From Bacteroidaceae bacterium (GTDB lineage: Bacteria > Bacteroidota > Bacteroidia > Bacteroidales > Bacteroidaceae), in the NCBI GenBank assembly GCA_021443335.1, contig JABUUE010000005.1, forward strand, positions 23,007-63,091: DNA of 40,085 nt, in the 5' to 3' direction. Under the pieces are notes generated by a model. The model ran no database searches. It saw only the letters and a list, made by a program, of their open reading frames with translations, and was not told the DNA's origin. The position numbers and the translations under genes were made by a program. Positions 34,448 to 40,085 of the stretch are shown piece by piece; the stretch's first letter is position 1; each line of letters begins with the position of its first letter.

Positions 34448-35497
34448 ATGAAACTTATAAAACTGCTATCAATTCTGATGGGAACGCTGTGTGTCGGTTG
34501 CAACGCACAGAACCCGAACGTGACAGTTGTCACTCCTTCCGACTTCAAAACGGCGGTGGAGACTGACGCTAACGGAATACTTCTCGACGTAAGGAAGCCT
34601 GACGAGTTTGCGGAAGGTCACCTGAAAGGCGCAAAGCTGATAAACTGGCTCGACGGCGACAGCTTCAAGAAAGAGGCCGAAAACCTTGACAAAACGAAGA
34701 CCGTCTATGTTTATTGCCGCAGTGGCAGACGCAGCAATTCCGCAGCCAATTACCTTGCTGACCAAGGGTTTAAGGTCGTAGATATGAAAGGAGGAATAAT
34801 GGCGTGGAAAGCTTCCGGACTGCCGACAACGGTGCTTGACAGCGACATTTTCTTTACCGGGAAAGGCAAAAGAGTGGAGATAACCTTCATTAAGCACGGC
34901 ACACTGATGATAGACGCCGGCGGTTACTGCGTCCACATAGACCCTGTGCTGATGTTCGGCACCGACTACTCCAAGCTTCCTAAGGCTGACTTGGTGCTTG
35001 TCACCCATGAGCACGGCGACCATTTCGACAAGACTGCCGTGGAGCAGGTGTGGAAAGACGGAACTGTCTTCCTAAGCAACGGAAAGGTTGCAGAACTGTC
35101 AAAGAAGAGCGAGGCAATGAAGGTAGGAGAAACAAAACAGTTTGGAGCGTTGAGCATCACTGCCGCTGCAGCCTACAACATATCTCCCGGACATGAGAAA
35201 TTCCATCCGAAAGGGCGTGATGTGGGCTTTATTCTCGACATCGACGACCTCCGAATCTATGTGGCGGGCGATACAGAGGAGATTTCCGAATTGGCAGAAC
35301 TGAAAGATGTTGACATCGCCTTCCTGCCTGTAAACCAACCCTATACGATGACAGCAGCACAATGTATCAAGGCTATTGAGATGTTCTCGCCAAAGATAGT
35401 CTATCCTTATCATTACGGCGAGACAGACCTTAAGCCAATCGTTGAGCATTTCAAGGGCAAGAAAGACATTGAAGTGAGAATACGGCGACTGGAATGA
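34448..35497 (+). CDS. Rhodanese-metallo-beta-lactamase fusion lipoprotein
   Basis: 349 residues. Lipobox TLCVGC lipidates Cys18. The rhodanese domain (about 28-128) has DVRKPDEFAEGHLKGA and the active loop CRSGRRS with Cys90, able to carry sulfur as a persulfide. The metallo-beta-lactamase domain (about 140-345) has THEHGDHFD (H187, H189, D191, H192), PGHEKFHPKG, VAGDTE and a final PYHYGET, resembling UlaG-like hydrolases. Such a fusion recalls persulfide dioxygenase-rhodanese pairs, but the order is reversed and the enzyme is predicted outside the cytoplasm. Substrate unknown. Confidence 0.85.
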   Translation: MKLIKLLSILMGTLCVGCNAQNPNVTVVTPSDFKTAVETDANGILLDVRKPDEFAEGHLKGAKLINWLDGDSFKKEAENLDKTKTVYVYCRSGRRSNSAANYLADQGFKVVDMKGGIMAWKASGLPTTVLDSDIFFTGKGKRVEITFIKHGTLMIDAGGYCVHIDPVLMFGTDYSKLPKADLVLVTHEHGDHFDKTAVEQVWKDGTVFLSNGKVAELSKKSEAMKVGETKQFGALSITAAAAYNISPGHEKFHPKGRDVGFILDIDDLRIYVAGDTEEISELAELKDVDIAFLPVNQPYTMTAAQCIKAIEMFSPKIVYPYHYGETDLKPIVEHFKGKKDIEVRIRRLE

Positions 35498-35500
35498 AAC

Positions 35501-35635
35501 TTAATGATTAATGATTATCGTTTAATGATTATTGATTAATGCGGAGTAGATACTATTGATTATCGTTTAATGATTATTGATAATTGATTAATGCGGAGTT
35601 AGACCTTTGCCCCGAATTAATCATTAATTAATAAA
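35501..35635. repeat. A/T-rich palindromic repeat, copy 2, with an internal duplication
   Basis: A segment reading TGATTATCGTTTAATGATT then ending ATTAATGCGGAGT occurs twice (near 35511-35547 and 35556-35599). The core ATTAATGCGG (35587-35596) pairs with CCGAATTAAT (35612-35621), as in the copy at 1874-1931. Confidence 0.65.
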
Positions 35636-35653
35636 TAAAAATAATAAATCTCC

Positions 35654-36316
35654 ATGGAAGACTTATATAGAATAACGATGCGGAAAGAGCAGAAGATTTT
35701 GGGCGTATTAGGCATCCTCCTTCCTCTGCTGAGTGTCGGTTTCGGACTTTTCGGCTACTGGCGTGGCACCAACGAGCCGGGGTGGTACGAGAGCATCAGC
35801 GCCACCTACTACGCCAACTCTCGAATGATGATGATAGGACTGCTGTTTGCCCTATCCATTTATTACTGGGCATACAAGGGCTATGACATCATCGACAACA
35901 TAGTAACCTCCGTAGCCGCTGTTATGGCAATGGCAATAGTGATGTTTCCGTGTGCCGACGGTCGGGCTACGACAGAGGAGTTTGTGGGCTTGTTCTGCCT
36001 TCCGCTGAAGGCGTCGGGCATCATCCACACCGCCTGTGCCGTGATACTCTACGTGTCGTTCTTCATACAGACCTGCCGTTTCATGAAGCACGGCGACAAT
36101 ATCACCGACGAGAAGCGCAAGCGCAACAAGGTTTACATCTGCTGTCTGGCGATGATGTTGTTTGGAATGTTGTTTATCTTAGCAACAAATGTCATTAGCA
36201 GCCTGAAAGAATATCATTATTTCGTGTTGATAGGAGAATGTTTCCTGCAATTAGCCTTTGGCACAGCATGGCTTGTAAAGGCAGGATGTATAAACGCGCT
36301 CAACGATAAAGAGTAG
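35654..36316 (+). CDS. Six-helix membrane protein of unknown function
   Basis: 220 residues with about six membrane segments (roughly 16-35, 58-75, 82-98, 120-139, 160-180, 187-205). Between helices 1 and 2 lies the polar loop GYWRGTNEPGWYESISATYYANS, and a Cys/Pro pair (MFPCADG) ends helix 3. I do not recognise the family; the pattern loosely recalls DUF998-type proteins. An alternative ATG at 35678 would remove eight residues. The YgbA-family gene follows after 7 nt, so the two are likely co-expressed. Confidence 0.7.
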   Translation: MEDLYRITMRKEQKILGVLGILLPLLSVGFGLFGYWRGTNEPGWYESISATYYANSRMMMIGLLFALSIYYWAYKGYDIIDNIVTSVAAVMAMAIVMFPCADGRATTEEFVGLFCLPLKASGIIHTACAVILYVSFFIQTCRFMKHGDNITDEKRKRNKVYICCLAMMLFGMLFILATNVISSLKEYHYFVLIGECFLQLAFGTAWLVKAGCINALNDKE

Positions 36317-36323
36317 AAAATCA

Positions 36324-36614
36324 ATGGAAGAAATAGAATACGAAAAGCGAATCGTTGAGAAGATGATTCGCCTATATTGCAAGAAGAAAGAAAACAACAG
36401 CGAACTCTGTCCTCAGTGTTCGCTGCTGCTTGAATACGCCCATAAACGTCTTGACCACTGCAAGTACGGAGAGGACAAAACCTCCTGCCGCCACTGCCCC
36501 ACCCACTGCTACAAGCCTGAAATGAGAGAAAGGGTACGCAAGATAATGCGATGGGCAGGACCGCGAATGATGATTTATCATCCTATCGATGCCATAAGGC
36601 ACATGCTGCATTAG
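36324..36614 (+). CDS. YgbA-family (nitrous-oxide-stimulated promoter family) protein
   Basis: 96 residues with the family pattern IVEKMIRLYCKKKH-like start, CPQCSLLLEYAHKRLDHC, then CRHCPTHCYKPEMRERVR and MRWAGPRMMIYHP. The conserved Cys set (CPxC, HCPTHC) suggests a metal or Fe-S site. In E. coli the family member ygbA belongs to the nitric-oxide response regulon; whether this copy is NO-regulated cannot be seen here. Confidence 0.85.
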   Translation: MEEIEYEKRIVEKMIRLYCKKKENNSELCPQCSLLLEYAHKRLDHCKYGEDKTSCRHCPTHCYKPEMRERVRKIMRWAGPRMMIYHPIDAIRHMLH

Positions 36615-36630
36615 AGCAACATCGTAGTAA

Positions 36631-36697
36631 ATGGGGAGTTAAAGAGGAGTTAATGGGGAGTTAAAGAGGAGTAAATGGGGAGTTAAAGAGGAGTTAA
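36631..36697. repeat. 22-bp purine-rich minisatellite (ATGGGGAGTTAAAGAGGAGT)
   Basis: Three units at 36631, 36653 and 36675 with exact 22-bp spacing. The last overlaps the stop codon of the ProX-like gene. It is unrelated in sequence to the other 22-bp arrays. Confidence 0.85.
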
Positions 36698-37284
36698 AGC
36701 CTCACCACAATGGGTTCGTGTCTCATTGCGGGTATCACCTTCTCCATCAAGTCCTTTGTCTTCATTCGCAGACTTGATGTGTTCATGCAAGGATGGCAGC
36801 CCACAAACTCACTCTGCAGCACATCGCTGTCAATAAGCAGTTGCACGGCGTTCTCTTTATCGTTCATCAGTCCGAGCACAGAAACTGAGCCGGGCATTAT
36901 GTCAAGATATTTCTGCATCTCCTCCTCTCCCGCAAACGACAGTCGCGCGGAGTTTATCTGTGCAGAAAGGTCTTTGGTGAGGAACTTCTTGTCGCCGGGA
37001 ATCATCAGCAGGTAAAACCTCGTCTTCTGACGGTTGCAGAGGAAGAGGTTCTTGCATATTATGGCGTGCTTCGTATGCTCCTCGCCCGTCTCAGCCTTGA
37101 ACTGCGACAAGGTCATTCGTCCGAAAGCAGCGTTTATTGCCTCGCACACCTCCATCGTCATTGCCGGCTCATGGTCAAGACGGTCGTAATCCACGCCTAA
37201 CGAGTCGAGAAGGTCATAAACCCTCACCTCGCGCTCCGTCCTGCCCGACAGGTCATCAGGCCTTCCCTTGTGTATTGTAAGCAT
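36694..37284 (-). CDS. ProX/YbaK-type aminoacyl-tRNA deacylase
   Basis: 196 residues from the ATG at 37284 (start MLTIHKGRPDD); upstream codons overlap the neighbouring gene. The YbaK/prolyl-tRNA-synthetase-associated domain is visible: LLDSLGVDYDRLDHEPAMT, then HAIICKNLFLCN with the conserved Lys, LLMIPGDKKFLTKDL, and VSVLGLMND with GSVS near the active site, finally FVGCHPCMNTSSL. Such enzymes hydrolyse mischarged Ala-tRNA(Pro) and related species. It lies 25 nt after the Dabb gene on the same strand. Confidence 0.88.
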   Translation of the reverse strand: MLTIHKGRPDDLSGRTEREVRVYDLLDSLGVDYDRLDHEPAMTMEVCEAINAAFGRMTLSQFKAETGEEHTKHAIICKNLFLCNRQKTRFYLLMIPGDKKFLTKDLSAQINSARLSFAGEEEMQKYLDIMPGSVSVLGLMNDKENAVQLLIDSDVLQSEFVGCHPCMNTSSLRMKTKDLMEKVIPAMRHEPIVVRL

Positions 37285-37309
37285 TACTTCAAAATCTTTT
37301 CCTGACGAA

Positions 37310-37618
37310 CTACTTGACTTCAAAGTCCAGGCAAGTGCGCTGAACGGTGTAAGGACGGACCTTGCTGTTTGCCACTGCCACATGTTCCGGATGCTGCGAG
37401 TAAGCCTTCAGAGCCTCAGCACTTTCAAGCGTGCTGTCGAGCATCACATCGCAGTTTGACGACTCCAGTCTGCCGTCAATGTTAACAACTATGTCAAGAA
37501 GTCCGGGCACCTTCCCCTTCAAACCTTCAAGACCTTCCTTCATTCCTTGCTTCGCGGCAGTCTTCTCTGCCTCGGACAACTCCGCATTGAGTGTCCATAA
37601 AATAATATGCTTAACCAT
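37310..37618 (-). CDS. Dabb (stress-responsive A/B barrel) family protein
   Basis: 102 residues from the ATG at 37618 (start MVKHIILWTL, the hallmark opening of this dimeric alpha/beta-barrel family). Also seen: GLEGLKGKVPGLLDIVVNID, YSQHPEHVAVANSKVRPYT and a closing CLDFEVK. Family members bind small ligands or have unknown roles. Its promoter is at 37650-37683 and it leads the transcript with the ProX-like gene. Confidence 0.85.
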   Translation of the reverse strand: MVKHIILWTLNAELSEAEKTAAKQGMKEGLEGLKGKVPGLLDIVVNIDGRLESSNCDVMLDSTLESAEALKAYSQHPEHVAVANSKVRPYTVQRTCLDFEVK

Positions 37619-37649
37619 AAATACGTTTAATACGTGAGTACTTTTGCGC

Positions 37650-37683
37650 GACAAAGTTACGATTAACTAAATGAAATTACAAA
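37650..37683 (-). promoter_or_regulatory. Promoter of the Dabb-ProX transcript
   Basis: On the minus strand TTTG (37680-37683), 20-bp spacer, TAACTTTGTC (37650-37659), 31 nt before the ATG. Confidence 0.7.
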
Positions 37684-37753
37684 CAAAGTTCACTTTAACT
37701 GGAGTTTATGCACGAAAATAATTATAACTTTCACATAAAACACACAAATTTTC

Positions 37754-37786
37754 TTGCATATCAACAATACATTCATTAACTTTGCA
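37754..37786 (+). promoter_or_regulatory. Second orphan promoter
   Basis: TTG (37754-37756), 20-bp spacer, TAACTTTGCA (37777-37786), with no plus-strand gene for 1.9 kb. Confidence 0.6.
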
Positions 37787-37852
37787 CCTAAAATCAAAAT
37801 ACTACAACACTACACTAACAAACTATTACTTACTAATAATCAGAAATTTAAG

Positions 37853-37912
37853 AGTGTAGTATGGTGCCGCCATACTACACTAACACTACACTAACACTAT
37901 ACAAATACTACA
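37853..37912. repeat. 12-bp hairpin followed by ACTACACTAAC repeats
   Basis: AGTGTAGTATGG (37853-37864) pairs exactly with CCATACTACACT (37870-37881) around a 5-nt loop. Its right arm continues into repeats of ACTACACTAAC and looser ACTACAC copies. Confidence 0.75.
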
Positions 37913-37931
37913 CAAAGGCGAAGTAATCGAT

Positions 37932-37978
37932 GTTTCTGTCTATGACACTCAACTCATGTTTCTATGACAGTCGTTTCG
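37932..37978. repeat. 22-bp units of the GTCATAGAAAC family (reverse orientation)
   Basis: On the minus strand, GACTGTCATAGAAACATGAG is followed after 22 bp by GAGTGTCATAGACAGAAAC. These match the 23-bp units at 2231-2345 and likewise adjoin the hairpin module. Confidence 0.6.
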
Positions 37979-37979
37979 A

Positions 37980-38105
37980 CTTTCTTAGGGAATCCGATCA
38001 AAAAGTCCCCGTGAAACATATCGAAAGTCCCACGAAAAAAAAAATTTCCCTATGAGTTTTGACCCGAAACTCATAGGGAAATTTCATGTTTTGCTGTGAA
38101 ACATT
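37980..38105. repeat. Dispersed hairpin module, copy 2 (reverse orientation)
   Basis: Matches the reverse complement of 2099-2223 over about 125 bp. This copy keeps an intact 18-bp perfect hairpin (38042-38059 / 38067-38084, 7-nt loop). Confidence 0.75.
38035..38084 (-). terminator. Hairpin plus T10 serving the hydrolase gene
   Basis: Read on the minus strand, the 18-bp hairpin at 38084-38042 is followed by a run of ten T (38044-38035), an ideal intrinsic terminator about 125 nt downstream of the hydrolase stop. The terminator is supplied by the dispersed module. Confidence 0.65.
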
Positions 38106-38208
38106 ATTTCTTCAAGTATCACTTACGTTAAACTTTCTGCAGGTTTCAGGTGAGATTACCTTTAACCTCCAACCTCCAACCTTCAACCTCCAACCTTCAA
38201 CCTCAAGC

Positions 38209-39480
38209 CTACTTCACGCTTGCCTTTATCCACGCGACAATATCAGCGATGACCTCCTCCGAGAATGTCTCTTCTATCTCGGCATATTCGGTTTGAATAC
38301 CTGTTGGCGCATGCTGGAAGAGGTGGTTGTGGCCCTCGTAAACCTTTATCTTGTCTGCCGGCTTCACCTTCAGCGACTTCTTCAACGCCTCCACATTGTC
38401 CTGCGCCACCACCTGCATATCCTTTGAGCCGAAAGCGGCGAAGACAGGACATTTTATTTTGCTGATGACTGTTGCAGGGTCGTATTTCAGGAAATAATCG
38501 TACCAAGGGGATGCCAACTGCTTATCGACAGCAGCTCTCGACGCGCTGTAAGCCGTTTGCTTCATCTCGTCGGTCACTGCCATTCCTGTTGTTTCAGTAA
38601 CCTTCTTCAGAGCGAAGTCCACCGTCTTGTTTATCTGGAGTGTCATCACCTTCTCGCCGTCCAATGCCGGTCCGGCAAGCGAAATGATGAAGTTCACATC
38701 CTTCGGCTGCTCGCCAGCAACCATATATGCGATAAGTCCACCCTCGCTGTGTCCGATTATTCCTATCTTCTTCGCCACACCCTTTGCACGCAGCATCTTT
38801 ACAGCGCAGAGCGCGTCCTGACGGAAATCGTCGGTGGTGAGGTCATCGCGCTTTCCGCCCGACTTTCCCACGCCGCGGTCGTCGTAGCGGAAGGAAGCTA
38901 TGCCGCTCTTAGCTAACCTGTCGGCAATCACAGCAAAAGGCTTGTGTTCGAATATCTCCTCGTCGCGGTTCTGCGCTCCGCTGCCCGTGACGAACACCAC
39001 GAGAGGCGCGTTCTTCGCATTGGCAGGCGTAACAAGTGTTCCTGACAGCACTGCGCCGTCCTTGTCGTTGGTGAACGACAGTTCCTCCGTCTTGTACGGG
39101 AAAGGCTGCTGCGGTGTCTGCGGACGCTTTCTCTCCACCACGCCCGGTGTCAGGTCAAGGTCGAACGACATGCCGCTCTGCGTGAACTTTCCGACAATCT
39201 TTCCGTCCTTCAGTTCACCCGCATATTTCGCTCCTATCATTGTCACCTCTATCTCGATGGCGCTGTCGCTGTTCTTCACTATCTTCGCAGCCACGCCCTT
39301 CGCTCCCTGGTTAGGGCTGTCCATGGTGCAGTCTCCACTGCCTTCGTTCAGGTGGAACACCAACGGCAGCTTCTGCCCCATAAGGTCAAGGTTTCCCATC
39401 CAGTCGCCCTTTATGGCCTGCGCGAACGATGCTGCACAAACCAAGAGACTAAAAACACTTGTTATTAACGCTCTTTTCAT
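38209..39480 (-). CDS. Secreted alpha/beta hydrolase with an N-terminal beta domain
   Basis: 423 residues. Signal peptide ends near residue 20 (VCAASFA, then QAIKG). The first 120 residues form a beta-rich accessory domain (GDWMGNLDLMGQKLPLVFHL, GKIVGKFTQSG). The hydrolase follows: oxyanion region VFVTGSGAQNRDE, RYDDRGVGKSGG, the nucleophile elbow GIIGHSEGG, acid in FAAFGSKDMQV and His in YEGHNHLFQ. Related Bacteroidetes proteins are annotated as esterases or S9-like peptidases; substrate cannot be told. It is monocistronic with a strong promoter at 39501-39534. Confidence 0.85.
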   Translation of the reverse strand: MKRALITSVFSLLVCAASFAQAIKGDWMGNLDLMGQKLPLVFHLNEGSGDCTMDSPNQGAKGVAAKIVKNSDSAIEIEVTMIGAKYAGELKDGKIVGKFTQSGMSFDLDLTPGVVERKRPQTPQQPFPYKTEELSFTNDKDGAVLSGTLVTPANAKNAPLVVFVTGSGAQNRDEEIFEHKPFAVIADRLAKSGIASFRYDDRGVGKSGGKRDDLTTDDFRQDALCAVKMLRAKGVAKKIGIIGHSEGGLIAYMVAGEQPKDVNFIISLAGPALDGEKVMTLQINKTVDFALKKVTETTGMAVTDEMKQTAYSASRAAVDKQLASPWYDYFLKYDPATVISKIKCPVFAAFGSKDMQVVAQDNVEALKKSLKVKPADKIKVYEGHNHLFQHAPTGIQTEYAEIEETFSEEVIADIVAWIKASVK

Positions 39481-39500
39481 AATTTCTACTGCATTACCGC

Positions 39501-39534
39501 TGCAAAGTTACGAAACTTTTTTCAAACACACAAA
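39501..39534 (-). promoter_or_regulatory. Promoter of the hydrolase gene
   Basis: On the minus strand TTTG (39531-39534), 20-bp spacer, TAACTTTGCA (39501-39510), 20 nt before the ATG. Confidence 0.7.
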
Positions 39535-39591
39535 CATCACGAACAGTATTTCTCACACATTCGCTTGCACATCAGATCATTAATCTAAATC

Positions 39592-39606
39592 AAAAAAAAA
39601 AAAAAA
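39592..39606. repeat. Run of 15 adenines between divergent promoters
   Basis: Uninterrupted A15, 49 bp upstream of the -7 box at 39655 and about 57 bp upstream of the hydrolase -33 box. Confidence 0.9.
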
Positions 39607-39654
39607 CGGAGCACCTTACGAGATATCAATGTGTATATTGACATCTATTTTTCG

Positions 39655-39664
39655 TACCTTTGCA
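39655..39664 (+). promoter_or_regulatory. -7 element of the Trp/Pro-rich small protein gene
   Basis: TACCTTTGCA, 45 nt before the ATG at 39709. The nearest TTG (39638-39640) is closer than the usual spacing. The longer in-frame start at 39631 lies upstream of this element and is rejected. Confidence 0.6.
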
Positions 39665-39708
39665 CAGTTTTTTGTGAAACCCACTCATATAACCAACTCA
39701 TCAACCAC

Positions 39709-39939
39709 ATGAAGAATAAAACATTAAAACCGTACAAAGCTCCCACAATACAAAAGTATCACATTGAGGTTGAGACACTCTTAACGCCACGCTCGGGCCC
39801 ATATCCACCATACCGACCCAAACCATGGCCATGGTGGCCATGGCCGAATAACCCCCAAATAAAAGCCGGTTCCCATACAGGCGGAAATGACATTGATATC
39901 GACAACTGGGACGAGGACAACGAAGAGTCAGAATATTAA
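39709..39939 (+). CDS. 76-aa small protein with a Trp/Pro-rich tract
   Basis: 76 residues starting MKNKTLKPYKAPTIQKYHIE. There is no hydrophobic signal segment. A leader-like first 30 residues ends in LLTPRSG; then a tract of Pro, Tyr and Trp (PYPPYRPKPWPWWPWPNN); then an acidic tail (DIDIDNWDEDNEESEY). The beginning resembles the many short K-Y-x-x-P Bacteroidales proteins ending their leader in a Ser-Gly or Gly-Ser step, whose role is unknown. The Trp/Pro tract resembles the antimicrobial peptide indolicidin. The lipoprotein gene starts 25 nt downstream. Confidence 0.65.
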   Translation: MKNKTLKPYKAPTIQKYHIEVETLLTPRSGPYPPYRPKPWPWWPWPNNPQIKAGSHTGGNDIDIDNWDEDNEESEY

Positions 39940-39964
39940 ACATAAACAGAAAACAGAAACAACA

Positions 39965-40085
39965 ATGATAACATCCCCCAAAACCCTTATGGCGATGGCA
40001 TTATGTGCCATTATATGCCTCAGCTGCAACAAGGACATTCTGGATAAAGACGTAGAACCTACGCCTACGCCCACACCCACACCTA
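39965..40085 (+). CDS. N-terminal part of a lipoprotein with a Pro-Thr linker (runs off the window)
   Basis: 40 codons visible. Signal and lipobox ICLSCNKD place the lipidated Cys at about residue 20, followed by an Asp/Lys-rich spacer and a Pro-Thr repeat (PTPTPTP) that is still running at the window end. Such Pro-Thr linkers separate the lipid anchor from a surface domain. The domain itself lies outside the window, so no function is given. It is probably co-transcribed with the 76-aa gene. Confidence 0.7.
   Translation, partial: MITSPKTLMAMALCAIICLSCNKDILDKDVEPTPTPTPTP

Larger units (their letters stand above)
37619..38208. other. 590-bp non-coding spacer
   Basis: No convincing gene. It holds the divergent Dabb promoter (37650-37683), an orphan plus-strand promoter (37754-37786), a hairpin with ACTACACTAAC repeats (37853-37912), 22-bp units (37932-37978), the hairpin module copy 2 (37980-38105) and a short CCTCCAA/CCTTCAA repeat (38164-38204). 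Confidence 0.75.

Noticed and set aside
38086..38427. 113-codon plus-strand frame after the orphan promoter at 37754
   Set aside because: It begins inside the dispersed hairpin module, contains the CCTCCAA repeat as a Pro/Gln tract, and then runs antisense to the hydrolase.

Overview
The window reads as a chromosomal segment of a Bacteroidales bacterium, most likely Prevotella or a close relative. The grounds are: recurrent Bacteroidetes-type promoters (TTTG or TTG, about 20 bp, then TAnnTTTG); a long PPi-dependent phosphofructokinase; a type-B T9SS/gliding C-terminal domain; an M64 peptidase; a DUF4922-SpoIID fusion; an RND efflux operon ending in a PG0541-type gene; and A/T-rich intergenic spacers full of short palindromic repeats. 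No phage, transposase, CRISPR array or rRNA was seen. There is one tRNA, tRNA-Cys. Genus assignment is inference.

Layout. 1-272 is the start of a gene leaving the window on the minus strand (PutA-like). 551-1774 is a secreted M64 peptidase, followed by a 660-bp repeat-rich spacer with a good orphan promoter and terminator. 2436-4315 (minus) holds a PorT-like barrel and a periplasmic binding protein. 4456-7970 holds a T9SS-type secreted protein overlapping uvrA by ATGA. 8152-10624 (minus) runs small hypothetical, cysE, nucleoside-type MFS. 10785-12419 is the PPi-PFK. 12510-15478 runs GH25 lysozyme, TRIC-type channel, pyrD, vsr. 15517-20502 (minus) runs uxuA, a 51-aa protein, DUF4922-SpoIID, AmpG-like permease, zinc ribbon. 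20689 is gdhA. 22076-24057 (minus) is a TPR protein, ribH and exoA. 24278 is tRNA-Cys. 24426-26956 is a DUF3089 lipoprotein and an EptA-like phosphoethanolamine transferase. 26969-27803 holds two small Cys/His-rich proteins. 27922-34048 (minus) is a complete tolC-acrA-acrB-PG0541 efflux operon. 34448-36614 holds a rhodanese-metallo-beta-lactamase lipoprotein, a membrane protein and a YgbA-family protein. 36694-37618 (minus) holds a ProX-type deacylase and a Dabb protein. 38209-39480 (minus) is an alpha/beta hydrolase. 39709-40085 holds a Trp/Pro-rich small protein and the start of a lipoprotein.

Most genes are housekeeping or envelope functions. The most unusual material is the AmpG-like permease next to a SpoIID-domain protein without a signal peptide, the indolicidin-like Trp/Pro tract in the 76-aa protein near the right end, and the non-coding repeats: a composite hairpin-plus-22-mer element at two distant loci in opposite orientation, a hairpin family sitting 10-17 nt upstream of three start codons, and two orphan promoters reading into structured non-coding DNA.
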